Source of the DNA: Eriocheir sinensis
Taxonomy: Eukaryota > Arthropoda > Malacostraca > Decapoda > Varunidae
Length of the DNA stretch: 64,000 bases
Assembly: GCF_024679095.1 (NCBI RefSeq)
Contig: NC_066544.1
Coordinates: forward strand, 598,781-662,780
Reading direction: 5' to 3'
In this document: one piece after another, positions 11,062 to 21,761 of the stretch
Layout: each line of letters opens with the position of its first letter
How positions within the stretch are numbered: the first letter of the stretch is position 1
Made by a program: the position numbers and the translations under genes
The notes under the pieces: generated by a model
What the model was told of the DNA's origin: nothing
Databases searched by the model: none
What the model saw: the letters and a program-made list of their open reading frames with translations, nothing else

Positions 11062-11500
11062 GTAATGCACCATTGTTGGGCTTGCTTGTTATAAATCAGA
11101 TCTTGTTCAATTAACAAGCTTTGGGTGTCTGCCACTTTCCAGTTGTAATGCAAGGAATCATTTATCTTCCCTGCTAGATATCACACGTAATGCACCATTG
11201 TTGGTTTTGCTTGTTATAAATCAGATCTTGTTCAGTTAAAAAGCTTTAGGTGTCTGCCACTTTCCAATTGTAATGCAAGGAATCCCCTGCCATATATCGC
11301 ATGTACTGCACCATTGTTGGTTTTGCCTGTTATAAATCAGATCTTGTTCAGCTCACAAGCTTTGAATATCTGCCATTGTTTATTTCAGGTGTAATGCTTG
11401 AAAGCATTTGTTCTCTTCCCTACCCAACAGTATGCAATGCTTTATTGTGGATTTTGCCTGTTATATTTAATCTTGTTCAGGTAGCAAGCTTTTGATGTCT
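11062..11500. repeat. Imperfect tandem repeat, ~110-140 bp units
   Basis: At least four units each contain GCACCATTGTTGG, TTATAAATCAGATCTTGTTC, AAGCTTT and a GTCTGCCA block. A further unit lies at 12378-12500. Copy 2 mirrors this at 38580-39005 and 37620-37770. It occupies the region where a P-type catalytic exon would be expected. Confidence 0.8.
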
Positions 11501-11840
11501 GCCTTACCTAATATGTCCTGCAGTGACACTTGGCTTGGTTTCATAATGTGAAATACAGCATGTAATTTCATCACACTGAGTGTCTATCATCACGTGTCTG
11601 GCATCATTAATGTGGCTTCCAGGAGTAATCTTGTTTGTATTACAGCTTGCAAATTTTTTTCTGCTTTATATGATATACATAATCACATAGGTATGATTTA
11701 CAAAATGTAATGGCAGTTGATATTCTTGACTAATGCTTCATAAACCTTGTGAAAAATAATGCTTTTTTGAAGAGGGGGGGGGGGGGACAGAGAGTGGTTT
11801 GTTTGGTTGGCCAGTTCAAGGAGTTTCATATCAAATGATT

Positions 11841-11946
11841 TTATTACATCCAACTTTAATGTGTGCTAAAAACATATATTTTATTACATCCAACTTTAAT
11901 GTGTGCTAAAAACATATATTTTATTACATCCAACTTTAATGTGTGC
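11841..11946. repeat. 40-bp triplication unique to P copy 1
   Basis: Three consecutive units starting TTATTACATCCAACTTTAAT; the third is truncated at 11946. Copy 2 has one unit (about 38195-38225), so the expansion happened after the two copies separated. Confidence 0.9.
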
Positions 11947-12584
11947 TTCCTGCAATAAATGCTACATGTTTACTGATGTAGCCTATGAAATACATATCAC
12001 TCTCTGCCCTGTAATTTGGTGTGTCACATACTGCAGCATAACTTTCCTGCTATTTTCTTACACTATGAGTTGCCTTATTTTGTCTCATTTGCTTTTATCA
12101 TATGTGCCTCTGCTGCATAGTTGTGCCTGCTGAGCTTAATATCTTCATGACCCTGACACCAAGGTCAGAGCTTGTGAGATCATACCGTGTCCTACATTCC
12201 ATTTTCACCTCCAGGCTCGGCTGTCTCCCAGGACCACCAAGTTATTGCATTCCATTGAAGACAACTCGTGTGTTACCTTCTTAATGTCCTCCATCATGTA
12301 TTTCAGCATGTTTTATGATGCTTTGCTCTTATATTGATGTGCCTTGCAACATTTTTATACAGTTTTCATTGTATATAACGCACCATTGTTGGTTTTGCCT
12401 GTTATAAATTGGGTCATGTTCAGTTAACAAGCTTTGAGTGTCTCCCATTGTTTATTTCAGTTGTAATGCTTAGAAGCTTTTGTTCTCTGCCCTGTCAAGC
12501 AGTATACAATGCTTGCCATTATCTGGCACTTGTACAGTTAGTATGATATTTTTACTCAGCTAAGAGCATTTTGCAAAAGGTAAA

Positions 12585-12722
12585 GGTAAGGCTGGGGGCA
12601 TACGCTGTAGCAGCACGTGGCCTCGGTGCTCATCTCTGTAACATTAGCCCATGAGCCTGTGGTGTTAGGGAACCCATTACCCTGGGACACAGGACCAGTG
12701 TGACATCCGTTACCACAGTTGC
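12585..12722 (-). repeat. SINE 3' fragment (P copy 1)
   Basis: Reverse of the body of the tRNA-headed SINE at 48219-48535. It has the blocks GAGATGAGCACCGAGGCCAC and CACTGGTCCTGTGTCCCAGG. The tRNA head is missing. P copy 2 has the equivalent at 37428-37575. Confidence 0.8.
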
Positions 12723-12810
12723 AAAGGCATTATAGTAATTTAGCATGCATAGAATGTTGTATGCTTTGCTTGTATTTAGCACTGATATGTTTCATACACA
12801 CACACACAAA

Positions 12811-13010
<200 letters not shown>

Positions 13011-13296
13011 CAAATGCTTTCAACATCATATTTTTCCTAAAAAAACAAATTGATATAGTGTAGATAATACCTAATAAAACATAAGAACAAATATATTTTT
13101 CTTTACCCCATTAGTAAATCATTTTACAATGAAAAAAAATAAGTGAAGGCTGGATAGGGTGCTGTGGCAGGTACTTCAAAAATAGTTAAGCTACCCCTGA
13201 AAGGTGACGTTTTTGGTGGGCTGCAATAGATGGCGTTACTTCCGCACGCCCGAGGAATTACTACATACCACTAGCTCTTCGTATATAGTCTCTTTG

Positions 13297-13304
13297 GTTA
13301 CGAT
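13297..13304. repeat. Target-site duplication, right (copy 1)
   Basis: GTTACGAT immediately after the complementary terminus. Its last two bases are the first two of the ATG of the Tc1-like transposase. Confidence 0.85.
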
Positions 13305-13893
13305 GGAGACCTCACAGTCAACGCGTGGGGCTATCGTTGCCCTACATGAAGCGGGCTACACCAATTCTGATATTGCGCGGCAGCTTCGTATCCACCGCAA
13401 CACAGTATCAAGGTGGATACGGCGACATGAAGACACTAGTGAAACAGAAGACATGCCACGGGTCGGCAGGCCACGCTGCACCACCCCCAATGACGATCAG
13501 GTAAATTATGTGATTGACATGATACACTGCCAGTAGAATACTAATTATAGTTATATGAGGCATAATGATGACATGCTAAGTGTGTAAACGATGTTGACAA
13601 TATTACGTAACACCGCTAACCATCAGACATCTGTATCTATTTGTGTGTTCCTTTATTGTTTACTAGACCATAGTAAATGCCAGTGCCGCTGCTCCAAAAA
13701 CGCCTGCTGTCGCCATACGCATTGCCCTACGTCTACAGTGCTGCGATGATACCATCCGACGTAGGCTTTACAGCATGCGTTAGCGAGGTCGCAGGCCAGC
13801 CCTAAAGCCGGAACTGTCCGAGCGAAATAGGGAGGAGAGGGTGGAGTATGCCGATAGGCCTGCTGAATTTTGGGAGCGTGACGCTGTGCTCTT
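13303..13893 (+). pseudogene. Tc1-like transposase N-terminus with probable intron
   Basis: ATG at 13303 opens METSQSTRGAIVALHEAGYT, then SDIARQLRIHRNTVSRWIRR: a helix-turn-helix typical of Tc1/mariner transposases. It is followed by a GRPRCTTPNDDQ block. Code stops making sense at 13500 and resumes in frame at 13667 (TIVNASAAAPKTPAV.., DDTIRRRLYSMR). The 166-bp gap begins GTAAAT and ends TTTACTAG, a phase-0 GT-AG intron. Exon 2 has one in-frame TAG at 13781 and ends near 13893 (EFWERDAVLF) at a junction with a CR1 fragment. The DDE catalytic part is therefore absent. The 5' flank (about 5100-5216) lies across P-like copy 1, which split this element directly before its ATG. Confidence 0.75.
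13501..13666 (+). other. Probable GT-AG intron in the Tc1-like gene
   Basis: CAG|GTAAAT donor at 13500/13501 and TTTACTAG acceptor at 13666. Removing it joins NDDQ to TIVNAS in phase 0, which fits Tc1 family sequence order. The interval contains stops in all frames. The alternative is a small insertion that happens to start GT and end AG. Confidence 0.55.
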
Positions 13894-13906
13894 TCGAGCA
13901 ATTCAA

Positions 13907-14400
13907 TGTCCGTTTTGTAAGTAGGGGACCGGAACTGATTGTGTATTCCAGGTAGTTTCTCATCAGCGAGTTATACAAGGACAACAATGTCCCCGGCTTT
14001 TTTTACTCAAAGTTACTCGCTATGAACCGAGCATCGTATTGGCTTTTCTGCACGCGAAGTGTTTTGTGTCTCAAGTCACTGTTTATAGTGACTCCTAGGT
14101 CTCTTTCCTTCTGCACGACTATAAGTAGTGACTTCCTACTCATGAGTATGTATGGTCGTTATTTTTGAGCCCGAAGTGCATGAATTTATATTTGTTAAGG
14201 TTGAAGGACATTTGGTACTTTTCATACCTCTGCATAATACGGTCGAGGTCCGTCTAGATGATTTCGCTGTCTCCAGTCGTAAGGGCCTTTTCACCTTTTT
14301 TTTTTTTTTTGCATCGTCGGCAAATTCAGTTAGTGTTGTTTTTTCTTATTCCTGATTCCAGTTCGTTAATAAAATTAAGAATGAATCCATGATTTTTTTT
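13907..14400 (-). pseudogene. CR1 family-2 LINE RT fragment
   Basis: Minus-strand reading gives an FADDAK active-site block. It continues through ALTTGDSEIIQTDLDRIM, a YQMSFNLNKYKFMHFG block and LYNSLMRNYLEYTI. This is the same family as 53840-54650. A poly-T expansion (14298-14311) has inserted lysine codons right after the FADD motif, and a second T-run at 14393-14414 marks the upstream limit. Several frame changes make it dead. Confidence 0.7.
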
Positions 14401-14414
14401 TTTTTTTTTTTTTT

Positions 14415-14879
14415 ACTGTAACTAGCTCTGATACCTACTTGCGTGTGTCGATTTTTTTCAGGACGATATATGGAAAGACAAAAGAAAAAAAAATTATGTA
14501 AATCCCCCTTATATTCATACTAATCTTAGCTTACCACTGCTCTAAAGTAAAGAAACATATCAGTTTACAAAAATTACCAGTAAAGAGATCAATCATTATT
14601 CATTGTATTTTATGCCGATTTTTAGCCAAACAAAATTTATAGCATGAAAAAAATAAGCAATGGTTTATTTTCTTACTCAGCTTAAAATATTGGTATTTAT
14701 GCATGTATAAAAATATTTTCTAATAGAATAAATAAATAAATAAAAATATCAAATCTATAGACAGCTCAATAACAAACAGTGAAAAAAATACTTAAATAGC
14801 CTAAAAATAACGATACAGTGTTAAATTAGAGAAGAAAACTTACATTTGAGAAAACAAGTGTTTTCTTTGTTGTATCCTG
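14415..14879. other. AT-rich interval, nothing recognised
   Basis: AT-rich sequence with A/T runs and no ORF of note. It lies just downstream of the Mutator-like coding region and may be its 3' flank. No inverted repeat matching the other side was found. Confidence 0.4.
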
Positions 14880-16653
14880 AAGCTTACTGCAAGTCTCGTT
14901 GAATTCTACTGTTCCTCTGCTGCCTCCTAAAGGGGGCATCCATTGTTGCATCTTTGGCCTTCAAATCCCTTTCCATTGTAGTCGTAAACTGAACACCAAG
15001 ACGGTCTGATAAATCACTTTCCATGTACCCCACAGTGTAGATGCAAACGGCCGTGGCAACTGCGAAGTCTACTATCCTCTTGGTAAGTTTCCGATGCTTG
15101 GGGCATATTTTCCAGATTCTTGAATTAAGGTGCTCATTGCAGTTTTGGGTCATGCTTTTAAGGCATTTTGCCATCATTTCATCGGTGGTCAGACGGTCAT
15201 ATATTGCTTTCACCAGTTGCAGCTGGTCTGACCCCAAATGAAAATAAGCTTTCATTTTCTTGTGGGACCGTGTTTCTTCACCGTGTTTAAGACTTCTGTT
15301 GTAAAAACACCATAAACTAATCCCTTTTGCACATCTATCATGTTGTGGGTTATCGTCAGTTAAGATACAGTGGAAAAAGGTTGACAAGATCTCCTCATTT
15401 ATTTCACTTGCACTTGTGCCAACCTTTCCAGCCAGGCAGATTGTAAAGTAATACTGTAAGTGATTGATGACCGTATCTGTAAACTTGTTTCTTCCTCCTA
15501 ATGACTTTCCTTTCTTTCCCGTTTCAATCCGTAATATTTTCAGTCCACGTAGGGCAGTGCCAAACCGTTTGGCAACATGATTTATGCACTCAGCCTTGCT
15601 ATCCTTATAATCTTCACCATATGGAACTTTGCCGTCATGCATACCTTGAACAGCGAGGTATGCAGAACTGTCACCATCCGATACGAAAGTTCTATACAAA
15701 ATAGTGCGTTCAGTAGATCTTCCCCCACATTTTTACAGCAGCAGCAATTTCCATGCTCCCAGAAGGGCCTTTGTAATTAGCATCATAGTTTGCAGTGTGT
15801 TCTTCCAGCCACATACTGTTGTCGATTTCAGTAATTTTCCCACTCACCAGTTCCTTCTTCTTTATTGAACACAAGTAACACTGTTTAGAACATATTGCGT
15901 AATCTAATATTAGTCCACTTCAAGCATCTATCACCGCAGCAGCACCAAAGTTTTACTTGTGTTCACGTTTATGCCACGATCCATCGAATGTCACATCAAC
16001 ATCCATCATTCCACTCCTATCAGGCTTGAAAATGACTGTTCTACTTTTTTCTAGTACACTTTTTGCGTGATTTACAACATGAACTGTGAAGTATTTTGCA
16101 TACTGAATGTATGAGGCACCGTTGAATGTTTTCAAACTGAGGAAAGAAGTGAGCTTATTTACATCATCGTAGCCGACACCGAGCAGCATCATACAGTACA
16201 CGATCATCATGGTCAGTGGGTAATATTTTTTTCCCTCACATTCGCTTTCTTACAAGTGTCTATGATAACATGGCCATACTCATATGTCACAGTTTGATAG
16301 GTTTCTATCTGGTGATATGTAAACTTTTCAGTTAGTCTGTCTGTTGCACAATCAGAACATAAAACATTTTTCACCAACTCTTCCACATCTTCAACATCAA
16401 AAATAGCCCTTACTTTCTCGTGCCCTCGCTTTTCTGTATGTCCAACTAAGGATTTCCTATTCTCAACACTTGTAGGCGCGCGCGAAGTACTTGCTGTGGT
16501 GGTGGTGTTGGGCGTAGCATCAAGTTGGGACAGGAGCTTTGTGGCCACTGAAGCTTTTGTAGCCTTTTTTGCATGCTCACGTCGCAGAAGTATATGCTTC
16601 TTTGGTTCGAGCATCCTGTAGCAGTTGTCAGACAAGACAGAGAGACAATTCAT
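14880..16653 (-). pseudogene. Mutator-like (DDE) transposase, nearly full length
   Basis: About 590 codons read on the minus strand from ATG 16653. The N-terminal part (16653-16240) holds a CSDCATDRL segment. The core follows: LLGVGYDDVNKLTSFLSLK, then VDVTFDGSWHKREH (candidate first Asp), CSKQCYLC (possible zinc pair), VSDGDSSAYLAVQ (second Asp), ECINHVAKRFGTALRGLK, and CLKSMTQNCNEHLNSRIW (candidate Glu). This order matches the Mutator-like transposase domain proteins widespread in invertebrates. Breaks are an indel in an A7 run (about 16233), stops at 15953-15955 and about 15920, and an indel in a G5 run (about 15724). A 271-aa intact stretch (14884-15699) remains. The lesions are few, so this is probably a young inactivation. 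The DDE assignment of individual residues is inferred. Confidence 0.82.
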
Positions 16654-16710
16654 CTAGGCAACTGGCTATGAAGCGACTTTAAACAGGCCACGTGGTCTGA
16701 GTGAGATACT

Positions 16711-16950
16711 GGGGCCGGATTCATCAAGCCACTACAAGACCGGTCGTTGGTAAGTCTTTTTGTAAATCTGTCCTCTACGAATGATCCGTGTTTAGGCTGC
16801 TCCGATGACAATGAATAAAGTACTGGCCTGGTCAACAATTCTTTCATTGCCATTGGAGTCACCGTAAGATCAAGAGCGTTCCTAGATGATGGAGTTACCA
16901 GAAGACTTACCAACAACAGGTCTCGTCAGTGGTTTGATGAATCCGCCTTA
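16711..16950. mobile_element. Small TIR element (GGCCGGATTCATCAAGCC type)
   Basis: Ends form an imperfect inverted repeat of about 45 bp. GGCCGGATTCATCAAGCCAC at 16713 pairs with the complement of GTGGTTTGATGAATCCGCC near 16930-16949. Inner GGTAAGTC / GACTTACC blocks also pair. The body is non-coding. The GATTCA(T/C) terminus recalls the ends of the 46256-50579 element, suggesting related families. Confidence 0.6.
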
Positions 16951-16952
16951 TG

Positions 16953-17981
16953 GGCCGTCTTACAAGTCGAATCCGAGAAGTTTCGGGTCCCTACAGAGTT
17001 CGGTTTATGGAGGACATTTCGGGTTCCGAATGTCGGTATGAAAAGTCACTCATATCACTGGCCAGCGGCTTGGGGCCGCCCAGGGTACCAAAACATGTAA
17101 TTATTTTTAATAACTAAAATTTCAAATGGCATTTACACTGGCAATGCTGTTTTTGTAGTTACAAATGAGGGGAAAAAAGATGTCAGGAGTTCTGAGGTTG
17201 GCATTTCTGGGAGCAGCGCGCGCCGCCTCTCTGTGCCAGATATACGCAATCCTCTAAGGCCGACGTCTGCCCTTTATTTAAGTTTCTGGATGAGTTAAAG
17301 CATGCAGTGCCCTTTGAAATTGTTATTATTTTATTAGAAAACGATAATGACATACGGCATACCTCATACAAATGCTCAAGTCAGGATAGAATGCTCGATA
17401 CTCATAATGTTTTTGTTTTTTTTCTGAGTGCTCCCTGTTTACGTTTCCTCTCACGCAGTTCAAATGAGGCGCCGTTTTATGTAATAGAATAAGAGGCCCA
17501 CTGCACTCCTCTGTTTGATTGGTCTCTTGAAACCTCGGCTAACAACCCGATGACACACCATTTTAACATGGCAGTAGCTTAGAAAGAATCGTGAACGATA
17601 ATAATACCATACACAGCGGTCATACCCCATTCGACTTCTGCTTCTTCTTGTGTGTGGTTATGTGATCGCCTCAAACTCACGAGGGAAGAGTTCAGTGTTT
17701 TCTTCGATCGTGTAAATTTGTAATGAATGGGCTTTCTTGACAGTTTAATGATAAGTTCATGAAAAAAACATCACTAATGAGTGTCATTGTGAAGAAATTA
17801 AAGAAATGTTCACGGTTTTCGTTCATGAGGAGGCGTTTTTCGGGCGGGGGGTCCACCCTAAGAATCTTTCCTGAGTGTTCCAGTAATGCTGGCTGAACCC
17901 AACCTAGGCATGCCGCTTGTAATACTAACGCTCGAAAATTCTTGTATCCGAAACTTCTCGGATTCGACTTGTAATACGGCC
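16953..17981. mobile_element. 1.03-kb inverted-repeat element
   Basis: A 34-nt inverted repeat, 33 of 34 identical, bounds the interval: GGCCGTCTTACAAGTCGAAT.. at 16953-16986 and its complement at 17948-17981. No coding sequence was recognised inside. It lies 2 bp from the preceding small element. It could be a non-autonomous DNA transposon or the 5' terminal region of the adjacent Mutator-like element; no target duplication was established. Confidence 0.55.
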
Positions 17982-18299
17982 AATTGCCCGCAGGCTGACT
18001 AGTCTAGTCCTGCCTATCCCACGCTCACTGATAAAGATGTCAGACACCCCTTGCAACTTATCTATAAAAATCGCGCAAATTCCGAAAAAAATCCGTTAAA
18101 AATAACAAAATACATGGAATAACACAGAGCGTCGTTTAAATGCCAGGGAGTAAACAAATCACGCCCTCGGACTTTTAAAGGTTTAAAATACGTATAATCG
18201 CCCCAAAATTTTGAGAGATTATTGCCAATGTATTGGGTGATTTTTCAATATACATAACACATTTTCCCTGTTTCAATAATTTTCACTCATATTTCGGGG
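17982..18299. other. Non-coding interval, nothing recognised
   Basis: AT-rich sequence without usable ORFs or repeats that I could match elsewhere in the window. Confidence 0.35.
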
Positions 18300-19131
18300 C
18301 AGCTGTCCCTCACGGTGGAGGCAGGTGCGTGAAACATGTTGGCCAGAGCACCACGCACACCGCTGAGAAGCAGAGCAATACCGAGAGATGTAACCAATGC
18401 CCCAGCAAGATTGCTCGTCCTTCATCCTCCGAAGGTCACAGTCTAGCAGGCAAGGTCAGAAAGACTCCAGGTGACTACCAATCGGTTAAATGGCGTCCCG
18501 TTCTGGTGGAAACGTCGTCCTGTGTATATACCCGGTAGCTCTTTAGCTAAGGAGGGGTCAACGCAGACAGGGTAACGTGTAAGGAGGTATGTGGGAAACT
18601 TGCGGAGCCGTTCGGATGAATCCTAAACTTCTAGGAAGAGGGACAAAAACTCCCCTTCGTCACTCTGTCCATAATGTCCGTACGGTGTCTAGAGATGTAT
18701 ACGAAACGAGACGTAACTGCCGCCATCTTGACTCCAGTCAGGTTGAGGTCAAGATGGAAAGCTCGGGTGACCTCAGACAGCCAGCGGATCTTGGTGTCTA
18801 CAGTTGGACTGCCATTGAAAAGGAATTTCACATAATCAGTCCTGGGAGCAAATGCTGGGGCTGCAGGAGCAGACGGTGATGGCTGTTGCGAGGGTTGGAC
18901 AGGCTGAGGGCGGCTGTGAGTGTCGTAACCTCGGTCGGGTGTGCCTGGTGAAGGACTCGAGGAGTCCCTTAGCTTGGTCGTCTTGGTAACACGAGATGGC
19001 AACTCACTGTCACTATCCGATGTGTTGCTTATGGGGCGTTTGCTGGAGGACGGTGTGTGGTCACCGTGGGGGGAACAACATGGGTAGGCAGCCCTGCTGA
19101 CAATGACGTGGCCTGCTGCAGCGGAGCCCAT
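18300..19131 (-). pseudogene. LINE ORF1 (gag-like) of Jockey/I type
   Basis: The 166-aa frame (18631-19131) begins MGSAAAGHVIVSRAAYPCCS, then has a Ser/Pro-rich low-complexity region. A structured segment follows (YVKFLFNGSPTVDTKIRWLS, AFHLDLNLTGVK), typical of the ORF1 nucleic-acid-binding protein of Jockey/I-type LINEs. After frame changes, a zinc knuckle of CX2CX4HX4C form (CAWCSGQHVSRTC) is readable on the minus strand near 18330-18370, preceded by a decayed one. ORF1 proteins bind LINE RNA; no RT follows here, so this is an isolated fragment. Confidence 0.6.
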
Positions 19132-19206
19132 TCTCCATCCAGCAGCAAGTTCTCATCATCATTCAGGGCCAAGTCAGCTTGAAGGGTTTTTAGAGTGCCA
19201 GATCAC

Positions 19207-19226
19207 GGCCTTCTATATAGAAGGCC
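19207..19226. repeat. 20-bp perfect palindrome
   Basis: GGCCTTCTATATAGAAGGCC, followed closely by CCATGG and GGGCCGTG, which pairs with CACGGCC upstream. It could form a short cruciform. No function is assigned. Confidence 0.6.
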
Positions 19227-19229
19227 TGA

Positions 19230-20777
19230 GCCATGGGCCGTGACGTCATCAGCCTCGGTCATCTCCCTCACTCTCACGCTCTGTGAACAGGACCGCGAAC
19301 CAGACCAAGCCCAAGCCCCGGACAACAACAACACCAGGGGGGATATAGGAACCTCCAGTGTTAAGAACAGGATAAGGGAGGGACAGTGGAAGTATCTAAG
19401 ATATATTAGAGAAACTGTATTAACACAGTGAAAAACATCCCAAATGGCACTCAGTGGTGTTCATTTGGGATACCTAAGATATGTTCTGTTGGAAGGAAAT
19501 GATTTGGTGAGAAGGGCGGGAGAAGAGATGATAGAGAAGAGACAAAGTAGGTGGGTGAAAGATTTGTTGAATGAACTGAGAGCAACAGAGGGACTGAGTG
19601 TGTGTGAGGAATGAGACAAAGGAGAAATATAATAAAATTCGAGTACTGTACCTGCATTTGTTACCCCGTACGAAACACCTGACCTTGAGTAAACAAACCA
19701 GTCTGTGTACACAACCAATTGCACTTTAAAAAATATCTCCTTTGCACTTCTTGTTACACACATATTTCGTACTACAGCTCATGAAAGTATGCATAAGGAA
19801 TTAGGTCTGCTATAGAAACTATTGTTTGAAGTTGATTTTGATTTTTGAAAAATATTGTCAAAATATTTTTTTCATCGAATTAAAAAAAAAAAGTATACTA
19901 TTGTATAAAAACAAATGATAACAAGCGTTAATTTCCTATCCTTCCTGATTAAAATGCTTTTTGAATGAAAGAAATTGGTCCATAAATATGAGAGGAGCTA
20001 CAATTAAAACATAAGCAATTTAGCATGGGATTCGCGATTTTACACCCCCCTCCCCCTTAATTCACAATTTGAGCGTATCATGTGAAAGCCTGTTTATTGC
20101 CTCAGGCTAGTCTCATCGTAAACGAAGTTACATAAGTAACCTTACAGTATAGATATAAATTAATAAAATACTTTTGTCATTACAGTATTCATTTAGAGTA
20201 TGATTAATGACTTTAATTATAGTAAACTCACATACACACACACACAAAAAAAAAATGGTATCAAATCAATCACAAGCTACTCCGTGACTCCCAGCTGATC
20301 GATGTTGCCATATGTAATTCATGATGTAGCTATTATCTGCTATAATACACCACGTTCTTTATTGTTCCGTACGATCATTTTGATGTTTAGCATATCAACG
20401 TCATTCAGAAATAAAATGAATAATGGGAAATAGTAACCACTGATATTAAGATTCAACGGAGAGCATGCCGCCTTCCCTTCCTCCCCCGGGTATGCTGTCG
20501 GCGTATTTAAATTTAAATGTCGTGAAGGCCGGGTAACTTCTAAACCATTGCATTAAATACATTTCACTATTGAATATCTCTGACTTAGAATGAGTTGATC
20601 TCTCATTATAGAAAATGTGACGACCTGTAGCGGGAGGTTTGAACTGGCCCTGCATAAGATAACCTACGGTCATACATTGATGCTCCTAATAGTTACCACC
20701 TTACGTTCTAATAAAACCTGAAATGCACTGGAATATCAGCAATTATTACAGGGATGGTGTAATATTAGAGTACTTAT
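19230..20777. other. AT-rich interval, nothing firm
   Basis: Contains an (AAC)-like CAACAACAACACC stretch near 19322, scattered A-runs and (CA)6 near 20232. A 19440-19610 segment encodes only low-quality shadow ORFs. No element termini were found. Confidence 0.35.
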
Positions 20778-20930
20778 CTTGCTGCTCTGATTAGGTGTAA
20801 AATCGTCCATCCTTATGGCTCTAACCCATTCACGGGCAAGTGATTTATTTTTTGGGAAAGAAAATATAGCCACTGTAGGACCAGTGGGATAATTTCCGTT
20901 GCAACGAGGTACGCAACACCTGCTGGGCAT
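20778..20930 (-). CDS. THAP-domain first exon (orphan)
   Basis: Minus-strand ATG at 20930 opens MPSRCCVPRCNGNYPTGPTV, then FSFPKNKSLAREWVRA. This is a clean THAP N-terminal half: CxxxC, then FxFPK, then a Trp about eight residues on. The C-terminal CxxHF half is missing and would be in a following exon. The exon ends at AAG|ATAAGTA, which looks like a canonical AAG|GTAAGTA donor with G+1 changed to A, so splicing may be broken. THAP domains occur in P-type transposases and in host transcription factors. No further exon was found to decide. Confidence 0.6.
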
Positions 20931-20989
20931 GTTGATATGAAGTACATAACTGAGGAAGTTTGAAAATGGTCGTAACACTTCACCGTGAC

Positions 20990-21760
20990 CGTGAACATGT
21001 GCTCTCCTCCACAGTCACAGCCGACTAACGGACTGCCTGTGTGCTGAGCATCTCTACTGCTGACCAGGTACCTGCCAAGGTACCTGGTGCGTGCACACCA
21101 CGCCTGTGTACACACACAATAACACACCACGCTGCGTGACCTTGAAGGCTTGAACACCTCTCCGCCACCCAGACGCCGTCCCCGTGTTTACCGTGTTTCC
21201 TCCACGTTATTTCCCCAACCAGTGTGTTATTTTCTGCCTTATTTCCTGTGTACATTTAGTCATTTTATTTGTACCGGCAGATAATTGTGTGAATTCGCTG
21301 CCTAGCCACGTGTTAGCAGAATCACGCTTCTTCTCACGGCCTATTGTTTGTCATTCATCGGTCGTTAGTGTATTTTTGTTTCTTTCATTATTTCATGTTT
21401 ATCTGTGTGCCTAGTTATTTGCAACTTTGTCATTTCTGTGTCAAGCTTAGATCAGGTTAAAGTAACCTTGTCATACTAATCACAGTTGGTTGCTAAACAC
21501 ATGTTTATTACATTGACTTGCTCTCGTTGCTTTGCTCATTGACTTTTTTTTTTTTTCGACGGTGTAACGAGTTGCCATTTGTGCTAACTGACTTTTGTAC
21601 TCCACTGACACATTCATTGATAGCCTACTTGCCACTGTCATTGTGTGATTTTGTAATCACTAGTAGACAATTTCTTTTCACAAATTTAATTGTGTAATCA
21701 TTTATAATATTGTGTATTTACTCATTTGCCTTCCAGCTGAGGTAACTTCGCTTGTCGTCA
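20990..21760 (+). other. Possible 5' LTR / leader of the gypsy element
   Basis: Non-coding, T-rich, immediately upstream of the gag-like ORF. A 5' LTR and primer-binding site would be expected here, but the matching 3' LTR is not in the window, so borders cannot be set by comparison. Confidence 0.25.
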
Positions 21761-21761
21761 T

